Part shown: one piece after another, positions 1-10,273 of the stretch
How positions within the stretch are numbered: the first letter of the stretch is position 1
How the letters are laid out: each line of letters opens with the position of its first letter
Source of the DNA: Orobanche coerulescens
Lineage: Eukaryota; Streptophyta; Magnoliopsida; Lamiales; Orobanchaceae
Direction of reading: 5' to 3'
NCBI GenBank assembly: GCA_033398695.1
Contig: CM065802.1
Coordinates: forward strand, 147,980,096-148,044,095
Length of the DNA stretch: 64,000 nt
Translations under genes and position numbers: made by a program
Notes under the pieces: generated by a model
The model's input: the letters and a program-made list of their open reading frames with translations, nothing else
Database searches by the model: none
What the model was told of the DNA's origin: nothing

Positions 1-1670
1 TCCTGCATGTCAAGGATCGCCTGTATCTTGTTGGGGTTCGCCTCGATCCCCCTTTGGCTCACAATGTGCCCCAGGAATTTCCCGGAGCCCACCCCGAAGT
101 TGCATTTCTTGGGGTTTAGCCTCATGTTGAATCTTTCGAGGATGGCGAACGTCTCGGCGAGATCATTGAGGTGATCTTCCTTCTTGAGGCTTTTGACCAT
201 GATGTCGTCAATGTAGACCTCCATGGTCTTGCCGATCTGATTGGCGAACATTCTGTTGACTAGTCGCTGGTAGGTTGCCCCTGTGTTTTTCAAGCCGAAC
301 GGCATTCGGACCCAAAAGTATATGTCTTTTTCCGTGTGGAAAGATGTGTGTTTTATGTCTTTCTTCGCCATTGGGATTTGATGATATCCGGCGAAGGCAT
401 CCATAAACGACATCATTTCGCAACCTGCTGTGCTATCGACCAAGTGATCAATATGAGGCATCGGAAAGTGATCTTTTGGGCATGCCGCGTTGAGGTCGGT
501 GAAGTCGATGCATAACCTCCAGGAACCAGTCGGCTTCTTGACGAGTACCGCGTTGGAGACCCATTGTGGTTCGTCTGTAGCTACCCCGATTAATTTGTTG
601 TTGAGTAATTTTTGGACTTCTACGTCGAGCGCCGCGTATTTTTCGGGACCGAATTTCCTACGTTTTTGGTGAACAGGCTTCATCGCCGGGTCGATCTTTA
701 GATAGTGGCAAGCGTGCTCAGGACTTATGCCGACCATATCTTGATGCGACCAGGCAAAGACTCCGATGTTCTTACGTAGCAAATTGATCAGATCCCCTTT
801 TAGTTCGCGGTCGATACTTGCGCCGATCTGTACTTCCCGTTCTGGATGAGCCAGATCTATCGTTATACTCTCCAACTCTTCGACGGGGACGGTCGCCTCT
901 CGTTTGGAACGATTTCTGGACTCGATTCTCGGATCGATGTCGAGACTTGGCTCGAAACCGATCCTTGGCTCGATGTCGTCCGTTAACCGAACCGAGATGG
1001 CATCCCCTGAGTCGGGTTGGTATGATGTGCTCCGCTCGTCGATCTCCATGGGTTGATCGTCGATCGTTTCAATGTTACATATAGCATGGGACGTATTGAA
1101 AGCTGTAACGACATAGGAGTAACTCAAACATCTTTTTGCCATTAGCTGATCTCCTTTTACAGTACCGACCGTCCCATCGGCAGTGGGGAAGTTGATACAG
1201 TAAAAGAAAGATGAGGCGACCACCTCAAAGGTTTCTAAAAAGGGGCGACCTAGGAACCCATTATAGATGCTGGGCCTATCTATGATTACAAAACTTAGGT
1301 TCCTAGTAATCCTAACCTTGGGATCATAAAAGCATATTAGCTCGACGGAGAGCTTGATCCTCCCGTAGGCTTGGACTGTGTTGTCGCCGAACCCTTGGAG
1401 CACGGTGTCGAACGGCTTGATGAATTTGATTAAGTTGCCGAGTTGGTCTAGGGTGGATTTGAATATGATGTTGCAGAAACTCCCATTGTCGACCAGCACG
1501 CGATCGACCGTCTTCCCAAGGATGCAGGCGGAGATCACCAGTGCATCCTCTTTGGGGCACTGCACTCCCTCCCTGTCCTTGTTGGAGAAGGTGATGAGTG
1601 CGTCTTTAGAAATGGTCGGCTCCGGAGGTACCATGGTATAGACCCCGGCGAACTCCCTCAGCTCGGCCTT
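1..1670 (-). CDS. pol: pol polyprotein, protease and reverse transcriptase, partial at the window edge
   Basis: Read on the minus strand from just after the gag stop (1671-1673), the frame stays open for 556 codons to position 1, with no stop by manual translation. In order it contains an aspartic protease with active-site string VLVDNGSF (about 55-60 codons in), a linker, then reverse transcriptase with KKPTGSWRLCIDFTDLN, the MPFGLKN motif and the catalytic box VYIDDIMV near 205-230. Reverse transcriptase copies the element RNA into DNA in cytoplasmic particles; the protease matures the polyprotein. RNase H and integrase should lie to the left, outside the window. Pol is in the same frame as gag, so expression would need readthrough of the TGA or relies on an intact sister copy. 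The string DNGS instead of DSGA is normal for the Tat branch. Confidence 0.88.
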
Positions 1671-3476
1671 TCACTTCCTGTTTGACATGGTGGAAACCGG
1701 GGAAAGACCCCCGAGGTTTCCATCTCCTGCTTGAGGCATGTTGATCCGACCGCCCGAGTTGATCGGAGGGACCGATTCATCAGAGTACTCCGGATCATGC
1801 TCGATTCTGGCGACCGGATTGGGAGGAGTTCTCTCGTGTTGTCGGCGCTCGCGCCCTCCGGTCCTTTCCGTCCTAGGCTCTGGCTTGGTGACCAAGTTGT
1901 CCAGTTTGCCCTCCTCAAACAGTCGCCAGAGTTGTCTGAGGAGGTCGCGGCATTGACTGGTGTTGTGGCCGGGACTCTTGTGGTAGGCACAGAATTTTCT
2001 ACGGTCTAGATGTCCGTGGTCCCTTATCGGCTTTGGTTTGGAGAGCCACTCGCGACCCTTGATTGCGTTGAAGATGTGGGCCGGAGATAAGTTGAGGTTG
2101 TGGAGAAGGTGGACCTCTACATCCTCGAAAGCTTTGAACTCGCCAGGCGGCTTGGCGACCGCCTTTCTGGGCTTGGTGACCGCCTTCTTCTGGACATGGG
2201 ATGGCGCCTTTCCTTCTTCGGATGATCCCTCATCTAAGCGGAGGGAGAGCACCCTCTGCCTGGCCAAGAAGTCAGCGACTCTGACGCGGAAGACCGAGTA
2301 GGTCGGGGGGATATCCTTTGTGATGTGCCTGAACATGGGCGAGCGTCCGTGGAATCCGCTCATGACTGAGTGGAGAGCGAGCTCGTCGCTGATGGGCTCG
2401 CCGGTGAGGACTATCTCGTCTACCCGGACGATGTAATCTTCGTCTGATTCGTCCTTCCCCGCTTGATTTTCATCATGCGGTGGGGCCTTGTGGCGAGCGA
2501 CTTTGGCGGCGAAGTACGACGTGAAGTCTTTCGCCAGCTTCTCAAAGCAGTTGATTGAGCGAGGTGGTAGTGAGACGTACCACCTGTGGGCGAGGTCGCC
2601 CAGTGTTAATGGGAACATTCGACACTTGGTCGCATCTGATGCTCCACATCCGGTCATGTAGATCTGGAATTTGCTCAAGTGGGTTTCCGGATCCGATCTC
2701 CCCTCATATAGAGGTGTTTGTGGGGGATTAATCGTTGCTTGGACTGGGGCGAGCTCGATCTGAGTCGTGAGTGGTTCGCTTGGTCCAATGATCGATCTCC
2801 TAGCGCCTGCCCCATCTTCTAGGAGTGCCTTCATCTCGTTGAGCTGGCGTTGCATGGCGGCCATCGCCGTCGCCTGACTGCTCGCCGATTGGCTCTCAGA
2901 GCGCGAGCCAAGGCGATCGTGTACTGATCGCCTAGCCCCGTGGTGAATGACGAGCTCCCTGCCAGTGGGTTCCTTCCTTGGGCGAGCAGGGGCTCGCTGA
3001 CCGACCTGTCTCCTAGGAGTCGGATATGCCGAACTCCTGGTAAAGGATTCGGATTCCGATGTCTCCCGGCTGGGTCCTGAGTGCCCGGGTCGCCATGAGG
3101 GATCGCTCCCCAGGTGGCTGAAGACGGAATCGTCCCGCCTTACGAGAGCCTTCTCCTGTGGCTCGGGGCTTTCTGTCGATTTCTCAACATAGATCTCCTT
3201 GAGCTTCCGTTTGCTTGCCCGGCGGATGGTTGACGGGGTGATGGTGGGCGAGCCATTGGCCTTCTGTCGCTCCCTGAGGATGGCTATAGCCTCCTCAATA
3301 TGTTCCGTGGTCTGGAACTGATCGAGTGAGAGGCTAGAACCGTCCCTCGGGGGCGGGAGTGAGAGCCTAGCGTTGCCACCGTCGCCTTCCGCCGTGGTCT
3401 AGGATTCGGTCCGGGCCGGAATGAGGTTTCCGGCAGATCTTAGGGTGGCTCTCTTGGAGGTCGTTGCAGATGTCAT
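1671..3476 (-). pseudogene. gag: gag (capsid/nucleocapsid) of the Tat-like element, one internal stop
   Basis: The best start is the ATG at 3476 (MTSATTSKR), about 115 bp after the primer site. The frame meets a TAG at 3399-3401, then runs open to the TGA at 1671-1673, and the pol frame continues directly after it. The part after the TAG holds a charged N-terminal domain, the capsid (motifs LGDLAHRWYVSLP and DFTSYFAAKV) and a nucleocapsid finger CAYHKSPGHNTSQC, a Tat-type zinc knuckle variant. A shorter start at 2864 (MAAMQRQLNEM) would avoid the TAG and still encode capsid plus knuckle in 397 residues. Gag forms the virus-like particle that packages element RNA. I cannot say whether the TAG is a mutation or tolerated through the internal start. 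Confidence 0.82.
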
Positions 3477-3591
3477 TTTTCTGAAGGCTTTTCTATTGAA
3501 GAACAATGAGTGTTTCTTCAAGTATATGTCTGGAGAACAGTGAGTGTTCTTCAAGACGGTAGGAATAAAAATGAAGGTTTAGAGCCCCCTT

Positions 3592-3604
3592 CCTCTAGCG
3601 CCAA
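3592..3604 (-). other. primer-binding site
   Basis: On the minus strand TTGGCGCTAGAGG follows the LTR end after 1-2 bases. A site beginning TGGCGC next to the LTR is typical of Tat-branch elements. The exact tRNA is not determined. Confidence 0.7.
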
Positions 3605-4028
3605 TTGTTGTTACCCAAAATATTATCCGGAGATAGTATTGCTGGAATGATCGAGTAACAAACAAATGCGAGAACACTTCCGTGAGAAAATAGATAACAC
3701 AAGATTTGCCGGGGTTGTTAATCCCGGGCTTGAATGCTCTCGCGAGATGTTATTAATAAATATATTGTCGAGTACAAATATTAATGTTAGAATCTATTAC
3801 AAGGAGTGTAAAGACTTCTAGTTATCTAGGCTGTAGAGCGCGTAGATTGCCGGAAGAACCAGATGGGTAAATCTGTGAGTTCTTGCTTGGGATATGTGAT
3901 AAATGTGTATGAATATCACTATGAATGTATAAGTGGTTGCCAAAAGAGTCTTTGATTCTCTTTTTGTGTGTATTTTGCACTGAATTCACAGTAAATTGGC
4001 CTCCCTTTGGCCACTGCAGTGAGTTTTC

Positions 4029-4036
4029 TATTTATA
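4029..4036 (-). promoter_or_regulatory. TATA box of the Tat-like LTR
   Basis: The minus strand reads CCCCTATAAATAGAAAAC, a strong plant TATA box. It lies 27 bp downstream of a GCGATCGC (4064-4071) and about 345 bp downstream of the main CGATCG cluster. Transcription would start around 4000. Confidence 0.7.
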
Positions 4037-4380
4037 GGGGACAAGGTAGTTGGGACCCCTCAGGCGATCGCGGGCGACCGCCGTTTTCTATAATATAATA
4101 AGATGGCCGATCGTCCCGTCACTTGGGCCTGTTCCCTTGAGGTCCGAGGTCGCCTTGGTGGCACCGGGCGAACCAATGGGAAGCCAGCACGCGTCTTGAG
4201 TCGCTGTCCGGGGAGGACCCACTTTGTACCTTTCGGCGGCCTTATCGGTAGGTGTGGTAGGTGACAGGCTGGGGTCAAAGGTCCTATCTGTCGGCGCCCT
4301 TTGAAGATCCGCACGTGGGCCACCGTCCAAGATTCGGTCTTCGACGACTTTGACGGATGTTGGATCCACACGTGGCACGA

Positions 4381-4537
4381 GACGATCGCCTCTGGTTCGC
4401 TCATTAAAGACGATCGCCAGATATCAAAAGACGATCGCTGGGTACCAAAAGACGGTCGTCGTATTGTGCCGATCGCTGGGCGTTTGCCCAGAGTATGTCT
4501 TCTATGGTTGGTTTTTCTGATCGTGACGCCGATCGCC
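4381..4537 (-). repeat. CGATCG-core repeat array in U3
   Basis: Six copies of a CG-NN-CG core lie in 155 bp, mostly as GACGATCGCC. Cores begin at 4383, 4411, 4432, 4453, 4470 and 4530, and three of them are spaced 21 bp apart. GCGATCGC is self-complementary. This resembles the 12-bp palindrome arrays in the other LTR families, with AT at the centre and less regular spacing. Confidence 0.6.
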
Positions 4538-4566
4538 TATCGAGGCGTAATAATCGCCGCACAACA

Positions 4567-5689
4567 CCTTATTTGCTTTGATTTTTGTCATCATGCAAAA
4601 AAAAAAAAAAAAAAATTGAGGAACATTTTGTGATGCTTAAAACAAGTCTCTGAATGAATAGAGATGTTGGAATAGAGCATTCTATCTTTTGATTACTGTT
4701 TGTTTAAATAGATAGGGGTTTTGGGAAGTTTAAACTTAAATCTAATAATCTTATGTGCATATACTTATTATGTTATGGAAAACAGTATGTACGGAAATTT
4801 CGATGTTAGATGGCTTGGCCATTTTGACACCAATTTGAGTTTTTCTTATTCCAGTTACCACAAAATTGCTGTGGAGATATTTATTCAAGTGTTAATTTTA
4901 TCAGAAGTAGAGGAAAATCTATTCGCGCAAGTCTGTGCTACCGCTAAACACGAATCCGAATATCAAGTTTCCGTTTCCTCTTCGGATTTTTCCTTACTGA
5001 TCATAACCTCGAAATTTGTTCCTGTTAGAATTGAGAAATCTCCGCTTATATCCCGAGCAACTAGCTTCAGTTTATTAGTTTTCAATTTGTCTCGACGAAA
5101 ACTATGAAGAAATCGAAGTTTCTCAAGAGCTCTAAATACATGCTCTCTCGGAGCTTCAATTCTTCTAAATGGTTACTTCTCTTGAATTCTCTGCCTAAAT
5201 GAGTTTCAGTTGAGGTTTTTGGTGAATGTATCGTGGCTGCATACGTTCTTATCGGAATTAATTGTGAACTTATTGTTGCAAGGCTGCCTATTATTGAAAC
5301 TCACAAGTATGTCGTTCTCTTCAGCAATATCAATTTATCCATATTAGCTGATTTAGAATTCATTAAATCAACAATTTTCCCTTATTCATGTTAGTATGCC
5401 CCAATGCTTCACATTGCCAAAATCAATTATTCAGCATCTTCTTATCCAGTTTCCACTTAATAGGATTCTGCATCAAATCAATTAAGAACTTATAGCATGC
5501 TTTTAGTTCTCGATCAGTCTACCAAATACCATCTCAGTCTACATATTTACTAGATTTGTGCCGATAGTTTTTCCCTATATTAGTGTATTGTCTCTTACTC
5601 AAATTTTTACGTAAATGTAAATCTTCGCTTTTTAAATCACATATATAATCCTATATATATTTATGCAAGGTGATTGAGACACCGCCCGT
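4567..5689. other. CACTA interior without a recognisable gene
   Basis: AT-rich DNA with no convincing coding pattern. A run of 19 A residues (4597-4615) lies 31 bp from the LTR boundary. An open frame of 128 codons at 4721-5107 has no recognisable motif and I treat it as chance. Confidence 0.5.
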
Positions 5690-6243
5690 GAGGACCCGAA
5701 CCCCACTGCACCAATATCATATGCTCAGGTTTATGTTGAAACGCGCAAAAGAGATGCAGATCGTGGCTATAAGTTACCTACTAAAATTGTAAGTATTGCT
5801 TCAATGGTTTTTTGTTAATTTAAATGGTTCGATCATGTTGCGTATTTTATTTACTTGCTTCACGTGTTCTAATTATAGTCGAATATTAGGAAAATTTTGG
5901 AAGACGGAGGAAATGTCGAGGAAGCTAACAAACTACTTCATGGTGGCAATGAACACAACTCCTCATATCTAGTAGGGAGGCTTATTCGGAAGAGGGAATA
6001 AAAGGGAAAATTGGCAGCACCCCTGTATTCAGTTCGTCGGATCAGTAATTGGCAGATTTAACAGCAAAAATCCGTGAACAACTTGCACATGAGATGGAGG
6101 AAAAAGCTGACAAAAAGGTTCGAGAGAATGTCAAGTTTATGCTGACTAAAATAGCTAAAAAGAATCCAGAATTGATGGTCGATATTGATGAGCTAAGTGT
6201 TGAGCCATCAATTGACGGTTCAACTAGCAATGTTTCCACTTGA
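5690..6243 (+). pseudogene. remnant of a plant En/Spm-type transposon protein (Transposase_24-like)
   Basis: Two exon-like pieces. The first (about 5690-5788) reads QVYVETRKRDADRGYKLPTKI and is followed by a GT donor (GTAAGTATTG). After an intron-like stretch, an acceptor near 5878 leads to SNIRKILEDGG and then a basic, coiled-coil-like C-terminal piece (6049-6243, ADLTAKIREQLAHEMEEKADKKV). A threonine/lysine-rich 'ethrkrd' segment followed by a charged helix is how the C-terminal part of Ptta/En-Spm-associated proteins usually looks. In-frame stops between the pieces show it is dead. I assign it from pattern and context only. Confidence 0.45.
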
Positions 6244-6539
6244 TATGGAGTGCATAGTATATATCTAATTTTTTGAACTGCACGATGGTACCTAATTATG
6301 ATGATGGCTAGGACATTATGGTACTTTAACATGCTTAGTAGATTTGACAAGTTGGTACATGTCCAACTATGACTTTCTTTGGTATGTATTTTGGTATGTA
6401 TGCAAAGTAAAAAAGTTGTACTATTTCTTTTGGCATATTTTTTATTTGAGTAAAGAGTTTTTAAGTTTTAGATGTTACTTTGGATTATGATTATGAATTA
6501 AGATAACTTGCAGAATGTTACCAATACATTAAAGTGTTT

Positions 6540-6960
6540 CTCTAAATATATTGCCGGAAAATTGAAATAGTGTTGCTAAATATAAAAAATATTTACTAAA
6601 CAAATGTTGCAATAATATGAAATGGTGTTGCTAATATATGAAAAGTGTTTAATAAATAAATGTTGCACTAACGAAAAAGGATGTTGCTAAAATTTTGAAA
6701 GTGTTAATAAATAAAATGTTGCAATAAAGCTGAAAAGATGTTGCCTTAACTAATGTTGTCATAGGAGAAAATGATGTTGCAATAGGGTCTATTGCAACAT
6801 TACCTTTGATGGTGTTGTAGACCAGAAAGTATTGCCATAGATGGCTAAGGCAACATATATATCGATGTTGCCGTATATTGACAAAAGTGTTGGCTTACCC
6901 ACCTATGGCTACGCGAGTATATCCAACACCACCACATTTGAGAAGTGTAGCCTTAAAATA
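6540..6960 (+). repeat. CACTA subterminal repeats (GTTGC family)
   Basis: Repeated short units such as ATGTTGC, GGTGTTG and their complements are spaced every 20-40 bp before the right terminus. CACTA transposases bind subterminal motifs of this kind. The same GTTGC vocabulary occurs at both ends of the CACTA element at 55795-60962, so the two are related. Confidence 0.65.
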
Positions 6961-7074
6961 ATTTTGGGTTTATAGCAATATTATTTTTGATTTTTTACAC
7001 TTTTTTCACGTGTTGGCAAAGACCATATATGGTGTAGTGTTGGTTACAGCGAGTTCAAGGGCAACTTTGCATGC

Positions 7075-8516
7075 TAGAGATTTCATCGCCACTAGAAGAG
7101 GCGATCAGAACGAGCGAGGGTTCAGTACCATTTTTGTTGCGCATTCGAGATGATTTGGCTCAAGGGAAAGCCCCTTTGTGGTCCACGAGGATGGACTTTT
7201 GTGATTTAAGAACCGGTTATGCGTACCGGTGAATGACGAGTTGAAAAACTCAATTTTGAGAGAGGCCCATGATACCCCTTATTCTATCCATCCGGGGTCT
7301 AGCAAGATGTACAAAGAATTAAAACAAAATTACTGGTGGCGTAATATGAAGCGAGAAGTCGCATAATTTGTTTCGAGATGTCTGACCTGTCAGCAAGTCA
7401 AGATAGAACATCAGCGACCGATGGGTATGCTGAAACCGCTCCCTATTCCAGAGTGGAAGTGGGAGGATATTTCAATGGACTTCATCATGAGTTTGCCGAC
7501 GAGTCGTCGTGGCATGAATACAATTTGGGTAATTGGACCGCTTAACTAAGTCAGCTCATTTCCTTGAGATTAAGGATACGTGGGCTCCCGAGAGACTTGC
7601 CCAGTTATTCATCAAAGAGATTGTGAGATTACATGGTATCCCTAAGAGTATCATTTCTGATCGTGACGGGCGTTTCGTGTCACATGTTTGGAAATCAGTT
7701 CACCGTGCCATGGGAACTCAGCTAAATTTCGGCACAGCTTTTCACCCTCAGTCCGACGGACAATCAGCGCGAACTATTCAGATGCTGGAGGACATGTTGA
7801 GAGCATGTGTTCTCGATTGGAAAGACGATTGGGAAGCCCAACTACCGTTGATCGAGTTCACATACAATAACAGTTGGCATGCTTCGATTAAGATGGCACC
7901 TTACGAGGCCTTATATGGTCGTCGTTGTCGATCTCCCTTATGTTGTGATGACTTATCAGAATCAATCGGCACTGAGCCCGATATGCTAATAGCCGCTCGC
8001 GAGAAGGTAGCATTGATCAAGAGTCGTTTGTTGACTGCTCAGAGTCGACAAAAATCATATGCAGATAATCGTCGTCGACTATTAGAGTTCGAGATAGGTG
8101 ACCACGTTTTGGTCAAGGTATCCCTGAGTCGAGGTATCTTCCGTTTCGGGAAGAGGGGAAAGTTGAATCCGAGATTCATTGGACCGTTTGAGATTTTGGA
8201 TTGAGTGGGCAGTCTGGCTTATCGAATGGCCTTACCTCCGGAGTTGAGCCGAATTCATAATGTGATTCACATCTCTCAGTTGCGGAAGTATGTTGCCGAC
8301 CCGAGTCACATACTTCAGTTCGATGAAATCGAGATCGTGGATGATCATTCGTATGAGGAGCATCCTGTACAAGTCTTAGAGCAGCGTATCAAACAGTTTA
8401 GGAACAAGACAATTCCTTTGGTTAAGATTCAGTGGTCTAGACACGGAGTCGAAGAGGCTACTTGGGAAGCCGAGGATAGTATGCGGGAGAGTTATCCCGA
8501 ATTGTTTGACCCTTAG
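7075..8516 (+). pseudogene. pol: integrase and chromo-like C-terminal region of element L pol
   Basis: The zinc-binding segment ([14 protein letters not shown], near 7381-7420), the catalytic core ([24 protein letters not shown], then the QMLEDML helix) and the C-terminal SH3-like and chromo-like region ending VQWSRHGVEEATWEAEDS...YPELF can all be read. This is the architecture of plant chromoviruses of the Del/Tekay type. Breaks: a stop near 7230, a stop near 7363, a 2-bp loss at about 7530 shifting the frame within the first catalytic block, and a TGA at 8202-8204 before the C-terminal domain. The usual QTDGQTER around the catalytic glutamate reads QSDGQSAR, so Glu has become Ala. Integrase would insert element cDNA; this copy cannot. 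Confidence 0.85.
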
Positions 8517-8538
8517 TTTTGAGGACAAAACTCTTTTT

Positions 8539-8550
8539 AAGGGGGGAGTA
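8539..8550 (+). other. polypurine tract of element L
   Basis: AAGGGGGGAGTA directly precedes the LTR start TGTAATACCC. It primes plus-strand DNA synthesis in this element class. Confidence 0.8.
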
Positions 8551-8771
8551 TGTAATACCCGATTGTAAATTCATTCATTATCATTCAGTAAATTGTCACT
8601 CAGTAATTTTTCACTCATTAATAATCATTCATCATTCATATTCATTCATTATATTCACTGTTTGTCGTAATTTGAATCGTATACCAGTTATCATTTGCCT
8701 TTCAACCCGGTTGGAGAATCGAGTCGAGTATATCATCATTGTCATCTTTGTAGTGGGCTGTGTGTGAGGAG

Positions 8772-9194
8772 TAGCGCACGCTACGTACACTTTTTAGCGT
8801 GCGCTAATTGAGTACTGGTAGCGCACGCTACCTCTCAGCCTTAGCGCACGCTAGTGTGGTGGAGGCAGACTGTCCAGTAGGTACTGGACTGAAATGGAGT
8901 ATTTCGTAGCGCACGCTAAGAGTGGATATAGCGTACGCTAGTGGTATTGATAGCGCACGCTAAGCAATCAGTGTAGCGCGCTCGATCAGACAGTGGACAG
9001 TAGGTTCTGGACTCCAATATTCTGGACACCAACTATCAGGTAGCGCACACTAACACAAGGTTAACATACGCTAAGAAGGATGCGTTAGCATACGCTACCA
9101 AGTTACATAGCGCACGCTAACAATGCAGGCAGTGGGTACTGGACTACCCGGTGAACCGCTAGCGCATGCTAATATCAGGAGCTAGCGCGCGCTA
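8772..9194 (+). repeat. TAGCG-CA-CGCTA palindrome array in U3 of element L
   Basis: Fourteen 12-bp units start at 8772, 8795, 8819, 8842, then 8907, 8929, 8951, 8974, then 9041, 9062, 9086, 9108, then 9160 and 9183: three quartets and a doublet with a 21-24 bp pitch. The consensus is TAGCGCACGCTA. Arms are inverted repeats around a 2-bp centre, which is CA in most units and TG, TA or CG in a few. Several variants (TAGCGCATGCTA, TAGCATACGCTA, TAGCGCACACTA) are CpG decay products. Spacers of 10-12 bp are not conserved. Confidence 0.9.
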
Positions 9195-9206
9195 AGCTGG
9201 TTCAGG

Positions 9207-9214
9207 TATAAATA
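9207..9214 (+). promoter_or_regulatory. TATA box of element L LTR
   Basis: TATAAATA lies 12 bp after the last palindrome unit (9183-9194). The same gap occurs in element A. Confidence 0.8.
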
Positions 9215-10273
9215 GGACAGTTCAGCCTTTCTTCGTCATTTCTTCATCTCTTTCCTTCCTTGGGCGATTTTGGGCGACTTTGGACGTTTTGTGAAGTGTT
9301 CTTCGAGCTGATATCACCTATCATCATCTTCAAGCTTCTAGTTCGGATTAATCATCATTTTATCCTCTCCACCGCACCAAATCAAGGTAACTTTTCTTGA
9401 ATCTAGAATTTCAGGATTTGAGTGTTTTCCTTCCAATCTTTTCAAGTTAGCTTGCTATTATGTCGGAATATATTGGATATGGATTATCTACCTTGGATAC
9501 ATGTGTTTTCTATGGATTTATTGGTGTATTTTTCGGATTTGTTGAGTATTTGGGGATTTATTCAAGAACCCTTGAAGGTTCACTTTGGATTTTGGGGTTT
9601 TGATTTGATGTTGTTGTAATCTCGAATGGAGTATTGCTATTGGATTATTGATTGTATTGATGATGTTTTGTTGGATTGAATTACTCATTTGGAGGTTGGT
9701 TTCGATATAATTAGGGTTGGTTGTAATCAATGGAAGAATGTTTGCAACATATTCGTTAGAATACCCCAATGAGTTTGGTTATTATTATATCGACTTTTGA
9801 GTTGGTTGTGATGATGCTTGATACGTATATTAAGCGTTTTTTGGTAATTATGTTATTCAAGGTTGTTCGAGCGACCGATAATTCCATTAAGGACGTTTGT
9901 TCGACGGAGGACATTTCATCACCGGTATTGAGGCAAGTTAATTCTTGCTCGGCTAAAAGGATTATCATTCCTTTCGTTGTTGTTAATTCATTTTCATAAT
10001 TCATTCATAGTATATTAATCATGTTGAGACTTGTAATTATCAAACTAATCATTCATTTCACGAGGAATGACGGTTCCAATCATTTCAGTAAGCTATCATT
10101 CATTTCATTATTATTTCATCTCGGTAGTCATTCTTGACCCTTGTCGGATTGCTATTCATTAATATTCATCATGGTCACTTTGTTGACTCAAAGTATTTTG
10201 ATGATGATTAGCTTCAAAATATTTAACAAAATCTATCTCAACAAGCTGATTCATTGAAGAAGAAACTTGTTCC

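Larger units (their letters stand above)
1..4566 (-). mobile_element. Tat-like Ty3/gypsy LTR retrotransposon, 5' portion (3' end beyond the window)
   Basis: On the minus strand the order is LTR (3606-4566), primer-binding site, gag (from 3476) and pol (protease then reverse transcriptase), running off the left edge. The gag family, a protease of the form VDNGS, the reverse transcriptase box VYIDDIMVKS and a primer site beginning TTGGCGC are the combination expected for the Tat/Retand branch of plant Ty3/gypsy elements, which lack a chromodomain. Gag and pol share one frame broken only by a TAG and a TGA, so this looks like one of the youngest insertions here. The 5' LTR ends at 4566 against CACTA-derived DNA, so it probably inserted into that element. 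The 3' LTR and target duplication are not in the window. Confidence 0.9.
3606..4566 (-). repeat. 5' LTR of the Tat-like element (961 bp)
   Basis: The minus-strand LTR starts TGTTGTGCGGCG (4566) and ends GGGTAACAACA (3606), with TG...CA termini. U3 holds the CGATCG-rich array at 4381-4537 and a TATA box at 4029-4036. The right boundary is supported by the switch to unrelated DNA; the partner LTR is outside the window. Confidence 0.82.
4567..7039 (+). mobile_element. CACTA (En/Spm-type) DNA transposon, right-hand part
   Basis: The right end reads GGTGTAGTG (7031-7039), the complement of a CACTACACC terminus. It is preceded by 450 bp of GTTGC/GTGTTG-type subterminal repeats and by remnants of a transposon ORF (5690-6243). 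Immediately after 7039 the sequence is chromovirus pol, and pol picks up at TTGGTTACAGCG, which matches the same place in element F (44827). The element therefore inserted into pol. Its left end is missing, presumably to the left of the Tat-like element, which lies within it. Confidence 0.72.
7040..10171 (+). mobile_element. Chromovirus-type Ty3/gypsy element ('L'), 3' part
   Basis: This plus-strand fragment holds the end of RNase H/linker, integrase, a chromo-like C terminus, a polypurine tract and a 3' LTR starting at 8551. Its 5' half would lie to the left of the CACTA and Tat-like insertions. The LTR is cut short near 10171, where a copia LTR begins; the join is placed within roughly 20 bp. 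Confidence 0.85.
8551..10171 (+). repeat. 3' LTR of element L, truncated
   Basis: The LTR begins TGTAATACCCGATTG. U3 carries the TAGCG-CA-CGCTA array (8772-9194) and TATA box (9207-9214). The downstream part shares a motif with the LTR of element F (GTTCGAGCGACCGATA at 9866; GTTCGAGTAACCGATA at 40027), so the two LTRs are distant relatives. The end normally expected (GGTGTTACA) is missing. Open frames of 60-80 codons inside it look accidental. Confidence 0.8.

Noticed and set aside
1371..2310. Several open frames on the plus strand opposite gag and pol of the Tat-like element
   Set aside because: They are antisense shadows of the GC-rich coding frame on the minus strand.
3660..3760. tRNA or other small RNA gene near LTR ends
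   Set aside because: Only primer-binding sites of 12-13 bases match tRNA. No cloverleaf could be drawn anywhere I looked.
4721..5107. 128-codon open frame as a gene
   Set aside because: No motif, AT-rich composition, no neighbouring exon or promoter signal, and inside a CACTA element. Chance is the simpler explanation.
9422..10004. Open frames in the LTR of L as an extra element gene
   Set aside because: Frames of 60-83 codons on both strands without motifs; no similar protein in the related LTR of F.
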